Below, piece by piece: positions 58,619-64,000 of a DNA stretch of 64,000 nt (position 1 is its first letter; every line of letters starts with the position of its first letter). Location: contig NZ_JAKWFK010000007.1 in assembly GCF_029522115.1 (NCBI RefSeq), positions 62,001 to 126,000 of the forward strand. Direction: 5' to 3'. The translations under genes were made by a program, and so were the position numbers. The notes beneath the pieces were generated by a model. The model ran no database searches, was not told the origin of the DNA, and saw nothing but the letters and a program-made list of their open reading frames with translations. Source of the stretch: Trinickia sp. Y13. GTDB lineage: Bacteria; Pseudomonadota; Gammaproteobacteria; Burkholderiales; Burkholderiaceae.

Positions 58619-61018
58619 TCAAATGCGTTCGCTGGCGGTCGTGCGCGCGAGCAGTTGCCGGCACAGCGCCGGGGCAATCTTGCCGCGATGGACGACGACT
58701 TTCTCATGGCCTTGCCTCGCGCGCGCGTCCTGCCACTCGCGGTTGTAGCCGCGTTGTTCGTCCGATTTGACGTGCGCGGCGGCGAAGAGCGTGTCGGGCA
58801 GCGTGGCCAGTTCGCAGGCATGCACGGCGCGCTGGGTGTGGATGTGCAGCCACATAGGGCGAGGCAGCGTGCCGTTGCGCAGGGCCGACGGCTGGAGCCT
58901 GAGCTCGAACAGCGTGCAGGGCTCGCCGCTCAGCGGGGTGGCGGCGGCCGGCGCCAGCGCGCGTTCTGCGACGAGGTGCTCGACATGGTCCTGGATCGGA
59001 AACGGATAGCGTTTCATGTGCTCGATGGTGTCGCCCGGCAGACGTGCGCGCAGCGAGCGCGCGAGGCCTTCCGCCTGGGCCTGCAGCGGACGAAGCTGCT
59101 CGATCTTGCGATGGAGATCGTCGGCCTCGGCGCCGCTGAGCCCCCAGCGTTGGCGCGGCACATCGAGCACATTCAGGCAGTCGCGCATCGCGCGGGCCTC
59201 GTTCGCGAGGCGCCCGATCACGTTCTCGGTGACATATGCAGCATTTTCGGGTGAGAGTTGCCAGCGTGCCTGAGAGACCTTGCGTTGCTCGGCCGGGAGG
59301 TCGAATGCGAGCAGCGCGTCCAAGCGTGCGAGCCGGTCGGCGATGTCGCCGCGATCCGGCGGACTGGCTGCCGACGAATCAGCCGCCGCAGAGGCGGCCG
59401 TCGGCGCCTGCTCACTGTTCAGCAGGATGTAAGTGCCGAGCGCGGTGCGTGCGAGACCTTCGGCGCGAGGCGCTTCGGGGCGACCTTGCGGATCGGCCGC
59501 GCCAGGGACCGCGTAGGGTTCGCGCGAGGCGAGCGGCCCCGGCTGTTCACTCTGCTGCCTGCCCTCGCGCGTCTCGAGCGTCTCGATCGATTCGGATTCA
59601 GTCTGCGATGCGGGCCCGCCCCGGCCCGGCTTGCTCTTGGCTTTGCTGCCTTTGGCCTTCCCCTTCCCCTTACCTTTGCCTTTTCCCTTGCCCGCGCGGG
59701 CGGGCTGTGACGCCGAGGGCGAAGCCGCTGCGGTAGCGTCGAATGCGAGGGCGGCCGGGACGGCGCGCGCGTCGGGCGCCGGCGCCGGCTGCGGCTCACG
59801 CGAGAGTTCGACCAGCCGCAAGGCGTCGTTCGCGACCATCCAGGACAGTTCGATGAGCGGGACGCTCGCAGCGAGCGGCAACGTTGCGAAATCGGGATCG
59901 TTCCGATGGGTAGCCAACGACTCCTCGAGCGCCGCCGCGAACTCGGTGAGCCGCGCGATGAAGCCGTCCAGCACGATGCACGCACTCTCGGCGAGCGGCT
60001 CGCGCGGCGCCCTGGCCCGCCACGCGAGCAATTCTTCGCGGACCGATTGATAGGCATGGAAGATGTCGGAGTTGAACGTCTCCATCAACGTGAGCAGGCC
60101 GTTCTCCCCGTACAGTTTCCCGGCCGCGGAATCTCCGAGGGAGAGGCTTGCCACGGCCAGATGGATGGTTTCGCTGTCGGCAATGGCGCGCATTACGTTG
60201 AGCCGGCTCGAGAAGGCGACCACTGCATCGATGCGGTGGTTCGCCTCGTAACCAACGCTGGCGCCAGCCGGCAGGTACGGCAGATTCGTTCCAAGCGTCG
60301 CATCGATGTCGAGCAGGTGCGCAGCCGCGGTGGCTTGCGCGCCCCAATATTCGACGAACGGCGCCCGGCGCACCGACAACGAGTCCGCGCCGGCGCGCAA
60401 CGCGGCAACCTCCTCCTCGGGGAGTTGTCTGCCCGACTCGCGGATCGTCGGCAAGTGGCCCCAAAGATGCGCGAGGCTCTCGTTGAACCGAGCCAAGTGC
60501 CCGCTGTACGCCGTCGTCAACAAGCGGGCCATCTCGGGGTGCACATAGCTCATTACGTCGTCGTAGATCTTCTCCAACTCGCTGTCGCTAATCATGCGGA
60601 TTGCTTCCGCGCGCGGCAGGCTGGCGCGGTGCAGGAACAGCGCCGGGCTCGCCTCGATGATTTCCATCCGCGTGCGTATCGTCCAGTCGCCGGCGCCACC
60701 GTGCACGACGGACGCCTCGGCGTCGATCGGATGCCACTCGGCCAGCTTGTCGCGCACAGTCCTCACGAGCGCAGCGCCGGCCCGCTTCGCCGCCATCCCG
60801 CGATGCGAGCCCGACGTGCCCGGCAGCGCCGCGCGCGGCGCCGGCGTCCCCGCGGGTGCGCCCGTGGGCCGCTGCCTCAGCGACAGGTCTCTGAGCGAAG
60901 CCGAAAGCGCCGACGCGGCGGCGCTCGAGGACGGTTGTGCCGGCGTGGGCTCGGCCGTGCTGGACGCCCGGGCCGTGGGCGAGGGCGGTGACGACAGAGA
61001 AGTCTGGGATACGTCCAT
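58619..61018 (-). CDS. large candidate T3SS effector, 799 residues
   Basis: Residues 1-70 are Ser/Pro/Ala-rich, like T3SS secretion signals (MDVSQTSLSSPPSPTARASS). Residues about 75-425 are an ordered, mostly helical domain (DKLAEWHPIDAEASVVHGGAGDWTIRTRMEIIEASPALFLHRA). A lysine-glycine repeat (KGKGKGKGKGKAKGSKAKSK) at about 440-463 links to a second ordered domain at about 520-799 (PLQAQAEGLARSLRARLPGDTIEHMKRYPFPIQDHVEHL ... GYNREWQDARARQGHEKVVVHRGKIAPALCRQLLAR). No known family is recognised. No signal peptide. Confidence 0.75.
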   Translation of the reverse strand: MDVSQTSLSSPPSPTARASSTAEPTPAQPSSSAAASALSASLRDLSLRQRPTGAPAGTPAPRAALPGTSGSHRGMAAKRAGAALVRTVRDKLAEWHPIDAEASVVHGGAGDWTIRTRMEIIEASPALFLHRASLPRAEAIRMISDSELEKIYDDVMSYVHPEMARLLTTAYSGHLARFNESLAHLWGHLPTIRESGRQLPEEEVAALRAGADSLSVRRAPFVEYWGAQATAAAHLLDIDATLGTNLPYLPAGASVGYEANHRIDAVVAFSSRLNVMRAIADSETIHLAVASLSLGDSAAGKLYGENGLLTLMETFNSDIFHAYQSVREELLAWRARAPREPLAESACIVLDGFIARLTEFAAALEESLATHRNDPDFATLPLAASVPLIELSWMVANDALRLVELSREPQPAPAPDARAVPAALAFDATAAASPSASQPARAGKGKGKGKGKGKAKGSKAKSKPGRGGPASQTESESIETLETREGRQQSEQPGPLASREPYAVPGAADPQGRPEAPRAEGLARTALGTYILLNSEQAPTAASAAADSSAASPPDRGDIADRLARLDALLAFDLPAEQRKVSQARWQLSPENAAYVTENVIGRLANEARAMRDCLNVLDVPRQRWGLSGAEADDLHRKIEQLRPLQAQAEGLARSLRARLPGDTIEHMKRYPFPIQDHVEHLVAERALAPAAATPLSGEPCTLFELRLQPSALRNGTLPRPMWLHIHTQRAVHACELATLPDTLFAAAHVKSDEQRGYNREWQDARARQGHEKVVVHRGKIAPALCRQLLARTTASERI
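59630..59694 (-). repeat. short tandem repeat encoding alternating Lys-Gly
   Basis: On the minus strand six-base units of the form AAAGGC/AAGGGG/AAGGGA repeat about six times and encode (KG)n within the 799-residue candidate effector. The unit changes at third positions, so it has been maintained at the protein level rather than being a recent slippage product. Confidence 0.75.
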
Positions 61019-61066
61019 GAGCGAATTGGGCGCTAGATCATTCGGCTGGCGTGGCGAACAGGCCGG

Positions 61067-63445
61067 TCAATAGGGCGAGACCCATGGATGCAGATGGCTG
61101 ATCCGTGGGCCTTCGCCTTCGGCCCAACCGATCGCATACTGGCTCGTGCCGGTGCGCGAAGGCGGCGCGTCCGCCGCATCGCTTGCGCGCACGCCATGAC
61201 CGATCGTTCGGCCGTGGTCATACAGCGCGTTGATGCGCCCGCCGGGATGGCGTCCGGCGATTTCGTCGAATGCCTGCCGCGTGGTGGCGCGCAGGGCGGA
61301 TTCCGGCCTGCCGAGCTCGTGCTCGCTGATCTCCGCGATCACGCGCAGCAGGTCCGCGCCCGAGCGAAAGGTCCCCGTGCGCGCGGTCCGGTTGTCTTGG
61401 CGCACGCGGGCGCGCATCTGCGCCGGCGTCTGGGCGATGTGCATCTTCAGCGCGCGCCCAAGCGCCGCCGGCGAGATCAGGCGCGAGAGCGCCGGGTCCG
61501 CAAGCGCATCACGCAAACCGGACTCGATCTCGTGTTCGATCGCGGCAGCCTGCTGGCCGCGCGCCGCGCTTTCGGCGGCGCGGCGGCGCTTGTGAGTGCG
61601 CACACCCTGCATGGTCTCGTGCGCCTCGCCGAGTTGGCGCTCGATCCCCTCGAGCTCGTCCGACGCGTCCATATGCCTCGCGCTCAGCGTGGCGTGCATT
61701 TCGAAGGTCTCGCGGTGCTTGTCCTCGTACTCGAGCACGGCGCCTTGCAGCCGGCTCACGATGATTTCGAGCCTTTCGCGATCGGGGCCCGCGTGGCCCG
61801 CCATCGCGGCTTCATCGATCGCGGGCGCCGCCGAAGAACGGCGCATCGGCGTTTTCGCGAGCTGCGCGCGTTCGGCGCCGAGCCGCTGGATCATGCCGTC
61901 ATAAACGGGAGGCAGTTTTGGCGCGACTTGCCTGCCCAACTTGTCGATTTCGTCGTTTTGCGCCTTGGCCGGATCGATGGCCTTCAATTCCTCGGCGAAG
62001 GTGCGTTGCGCGCTCGCCAACACGCTGGTAAGGGCGTCCTTGTGCGTCCGGAGATGCTCGGCCAACAGCTTGAACTGCTGAAATGCCCGCCTCGAACTCT
62101 GGCCGCGATAGACGTGGTCGCGGACCAGCAGCTCCTTGGTCGGGGAGGGGCCGGTCCCGAACGCGGCGATCATGCCATCGGTTTCTTCGAGCAGCCTCGT
62201 CGCCGCCTTCTGGGCCAGCCCGCCGCTGTCGTCGACGAACGGCCTGTAGCCGGGAATGTGCTTCAGCGCAGTGAACGGAAACTGGTGTTCGAGGTTGACC
62301 CCGATCAGATAGATGGCGATCTGACGCACGACGCCTGTCTTGGCCATGTCCGCAAACGGCTCCACCTCGAGCTGAGACATCAGGTGGAAGAAGCCGGCCA
62401 ATGCCTGCATCGCGTCCGTGCTACTGGCTTCTCCGCCAGCGGCGTCTTCGATGTGCCGGAATACGTCGTCGGCCGCTCGCTTGAATTGCTCGCCCGGCGT
62501 TGCCGATCGGTCTCGGCGGCCGGTGCGCTCGGGCGTCCAACTGTCGATCCAGGCGTCGATGCTGCGCTCGAGTTGCTCGTTGACCGGGTCAGCCTGCTTG
62601 CTGAAGAGCGACTTGAACGAGGTTTTCGCGATGTCCGACGCCGTGCCGAGGGCCGACCACGTGCCGAGTTCCTTGAGCTCGTCCCGGTGCGCCACCGCCA
62701 GCGCCTCTTGCGCGACCGCTTTGCGGCTGCCCTTGAGCAGACGGATTTCGCTCTCGAGTGCGCTCATGCGATCGGGCACGGTGGAGGTGGCGGCAGACGA
62801 CCGCGGCCGGGCCGGCGCAGCGGGGGCAGGGCCCGCTTCCTCGAGTTTCGCTTGATATTGTTCGAGCAGGTCGACTTTGCGCGCCAGCGCAACGCCGTGG
62901 CGCGCCATCTTGTCGAATGCCGTCTTGCATTGCTGCGCCAGCACCGACACGTTCTGCTGCGCGCTGCCGCGCTTCGCTTCGAGCAGGTCGATGAGCTTAC
63001 CGACTTCAGCTTCGGATGCCGGCTGTACGGCCTCGGCCTGCCCCGGCTCGGGCGGCCGCCTCAGCGCCGCGAGCTGCGCTTCTTTATCGCCGAGCGCCCG
63101 TGCGCGTTGGCTCACCGCCGCGATGTCGGCATGGGTTGGTGCGGCAACCGCATACGCGAGCGCGGCATGCAGCGCCGTTTGCCGGTGTGGTGGCGGTGTC
63201 GATGAACCAGGGCGGGCGAGCTTCGCAAGTGCGTCGGCCTGCGGCCTGCGCACTTGCGAGGGGCCGGCCTGGCTGGCGGGGCGACCCGCTTGGAGCGACG
63301 AAAGGTGTTCGAGCCTGCCGCCGGGGGCCGCACTCGGCGTACTCGACGGCTGCCCGAGCGGGCTGTCCTGGCGGACGTCCTGGGCGCCTTCCGACGGTGT
63401 GAGGTCGGGCGACGGCGAAGTCGGGCTGACGGTTTCGATTCCCAT
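61067..63445 (-). CDS. large candidate T3SS effector, 792 residues
   Basis: Residues 1-95 are Ser/Pro/Gln-rich and disordered (MGIETVSPTSPSPDLTPSEG). The rest is mostly helical, with coiled-coil stretches (GKLIDLLEAKRGSAQQNVSVLAQQCKTAFDKMARHGVALARKVDLLEQYQAKLEE; GHAGPDRERLEIIVSRLQGAVLEYEDKHRETFEMHATLSARHMDASDELEGIERQLGEAHETMQ) and a central domain (LMSQLEVEPFADMAKTGVVRQIAIYLIGVNLEHQFPFTALKH). No recognised family. It is 48 bases upstream of the 799-residue gene, same strand. Confidence 0.75.
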   Translation of the reverse strand: MGIETVSPTSPSPDLTPSEGAQDVRQDSPLGQPSSTPSAAPGGRLEHLSSLQAGRPASQAGPSQVRRPQADALAKLARPGSSTPPPHRQTALHAALAYAVAAPTHADIAAVSQRARALGDKEAQLAALRRPPEPGQAEAVQPASEAEVGKLIDLLEAKRGSAQQNVSVLAQQCKTAFDKMARHGVALARKVDLLEQYQAKLEEAGPAPAAPARPRSSAATSTVPDRMSALESEIRLLKGSRKAVAQEALAVAHRDELKELGTWSALGTASDIAKTSFKSLFSKQADPVNEQLERSIDAWIDSWTPERTGRRDRSATPGEQFKRAADDVFRHIEDAAGGEASSTDAMQALAGFFHLMSQLEVEPFADMAKTGVVRQIAIYLIGVNLEHQFPFTALKHIPGYRPFVDDSGGLAQKAATRLLEETDGMIAAFGTGPSPTKELLVRDHVYRGQSSRRAFQQFKLLAEHLRTHKDALTSVLASAQRTFAEELKAIDPAKAQNDEIDKLGRQVAPKLPPVYDGMIQRLGAERAQLAKTPMRRSSAAPAIDEAAMAGHAGPDRERLEIIVSRLQGAVLEYEDKHRETFEMHATLSARHMDASDELEGIERQLGEAHETMQGVRTHKRRRAAESAARGQQAAAIEHEIESGLRDALADPALSRLISPAALGRALKMHIAQTPAQMRARVRQDNRTARTGTFRSGADLLRVIAEISEHELGRPESALRATTRQAFDEIAGRHPGGRINALYDHGRTIGHGVRASDAADAPPSRTGTSQYAIGWAEGEGPRISHLHPWVSPY

Positions 63446-63609
63446 GATGGCTCGGGCGTGCGTGTGGTTGGGCCGCTGCGTAGGCGAAGTGTCGGCGCGG
63501 CGCGAATTCTCGGTGTTATCTGTGATGCTAGAAAGGCGGGCCGCATCGCTTGCGGGCGAATGCGAAGGGGCTGCTAGCGATGCGAAGCACGGCCCGCCTC
63601 TCGCGGCAA

Positions 63610-63891
63610 TCAGTTGTTGTTGCCCGGCTTGGACATGGTGTTCTGGAACGAGTCGAAGATCTGGGTCATCATTCCCATTTCCATGCCGCCCGTCATCAGC
63701 TGCTCCAGCTGGGCGATATCCGCGTCGTTCATGCCCATCAACCCGCCGGTGATGCCGCCCATGACGCCGCCGATAACGCCGCCGACAACGCCTTCGGCGC
63801 CATTGAGGACTTTCTTGCCTACGCCTTCAATCGCATGCCCCGCCTTGCTGAAGTCATGCTTGACGCCATGCCAGAAGCTATGCCACGACAT
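63610..63891 (-). CDS. small glycine/methionine-rich protein, harpin-like candidate
   Basis: 93 residues with AAAGGAG before the ATG. It has an N-terminal aromatic/basic part (MSWHSFWHGVKHDFSKAGHAIEGVGKKVLNG), a glycine-zipper-like stretch (GGVIGGVMGGITGGLMG), and an amphipathic C-terminal helix rich in Met and Gln. No Cys. Small glycine-rich, Cys-free proteins encoded at the edge of hrp clusters under hrp control include harpins such as Hpa1. A hrpII promoter candidate lies upstream. Function is not assigned. Confidence 0.75.
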   Translation of the reverse strand: MSWHSFWHGVKHDFSKAGHAIEGVGKKVLNGAEGVVGGVIGGVMGGITGGLMGMNDADIAQLEQLMTGGMEMGMMTQIFDSFQNTMSKPGNNN

Positions 63892-63939
63892 GATGTTTCT
63901 CCTTTGATGAGTTGGAAAAGCGGCAATCGCCGCGCTCCG

Positions 63940-64000
63940 ACAGTAGCGGGCGTATCGCGTCGGGCAGGGAATCGATGCGAAGACATAGGTGGACCTGCGA
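63940..64000 (-). promoter_or_regulatory. hrpII box (outer half at window edge) and -10 element of the harpin-like gene
   Basis: On the minus strand, TTCG at 63981-63978 is preceded, 16 bases away, by TCG at 64000-63998, the first T of which would lie at base 64001 outside the window. TACTGT (TAnnnT) occupies 63945-63940, 32 bases downstream of the box. The missing base makes this provisional. Confidence 0.65.

Noticed and set aside
63485-63506. CGAA-N14-CGAA upstream of the 792-residue candidate effector, resembling a minus-strand hrpII box
   Set aside because: The spacer is 14, not 16 bases, so it breaks the rule that the other boxes obey exactly.
1-64000. CRISPR arrays, tRNA or rRNA genes, insertion sequences
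   Set aside because: I saw no regularly spaced repeats with unique spacers, no tRNA or rRNA-like segment and no transposase or terminal inverted repeats. The iterons are too irregular and short for CRISPR.

Overview
The window is GC-rich DNA from a Burkholderiaceae bacterium (Burkholderia sensu lato). It appears to be the replication-origin region and flanking accessory segment of a secondary chromosome or megaplasmid. The evidence is an iteron origin with a RepB-type initiator, a parAB operon, and three 16-bp palindromes of the form STTTATGCGCATAAAS, which match (from memory) the parS type described for Burkholderia chromosome 2. Ubiquinone-type betaproteobacterial gene content and a Xanthomonas/Ralstonia-type (hrp group II) type III secretion system (T3SS) fit this assignment. 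I cannot name the species.

Layout. (1) 1-3.2 kb: two BON-domain proteins, an alpha/beta hydrolase and a class V aminotransferase, with three FNR/Anr-like boxes. (2) 3.2-10.4 kb: CPBP protease, envelope protein, DUF1348 protein with a TetR regulator, YceI lipoprotein, threonine catabolism genes tdh-kbl divergent from an XRE-cupin regulator with two operator-like palindromes, and a small gene behind a LexA-like box. (3) 10.5-18 kb: KfrA-like coiled-coil protein, about 1.8 kb of iteron-bearing origin, repB, parB, parA and three parS sites. Iteron copies also occur outside the origin, at 3229, 6117, 10457, 10481 and inside hpnD at 28188. (4) 18-22 kb: arsC, a complete bufferin (copper-binding RiPP) operon bufABCD, a cluster of DnaA-box-like sites and an FMN reductase. 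(5) 22-27.5 kb: a hybrid histidine kinase, then an operon of a lone receiver, a CheC-like protein and a PAS-GGDEF diguanylate cyclase. (6) 27.8-31.4 kb: hopanoid genes hpnD-shc-hpnG. (7) 31.6-37.4 kb: two genes behind hrpII-like boxes (one a T3SS-type lytic transglycosylase), then an ECF sigma/anti-sigma pair flanked by a secreted S8 protease and a lipoprotein that is a protease-less copy of its N-terminal domain. (8) 37.5-56.7 kb: the T3SS, as two divergent operons. The minus-strand order sctU-sctV-hpaP-sctQ-sctR-sctS-hpaA-sctD-hrpD6-hrpE-hpaB is that of Xanthomonas hrpC/hrpD. The plus-strand order hrpB1-hrpB2-sctJ-hrpB4-sctL-sctN-sctO-[menD-like]-[pyruvyl transferase]-sctT is that of Xanthomonas hrpB, interrupted by two metabolic genes. 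The secretin gene sctC is not in the window. (9) 56.8-63.9 kb: five minus-strand genes that look like T3SS substrates, including two paralogues, two large Pro/Ala-rich proteins of about 800 residues, and a small glycine-rich harpin-like protein.

The strongest candidates for something new are the MenD-like thiamine-diphosphate enzyme plus pyruvyl transferase, translationally coupled inside the T3SS operon, and the dispersed iterons. One dispersed iteron lies in hpnD and uses an AGA codon, which should be rare in DNA of this composition. Several TTCG-N16-TTCG boxes link the secretion operon, the transglycosylase, a small unknown gene and the substrate-like genes into one probable HrpB/HrpX-type regulon.
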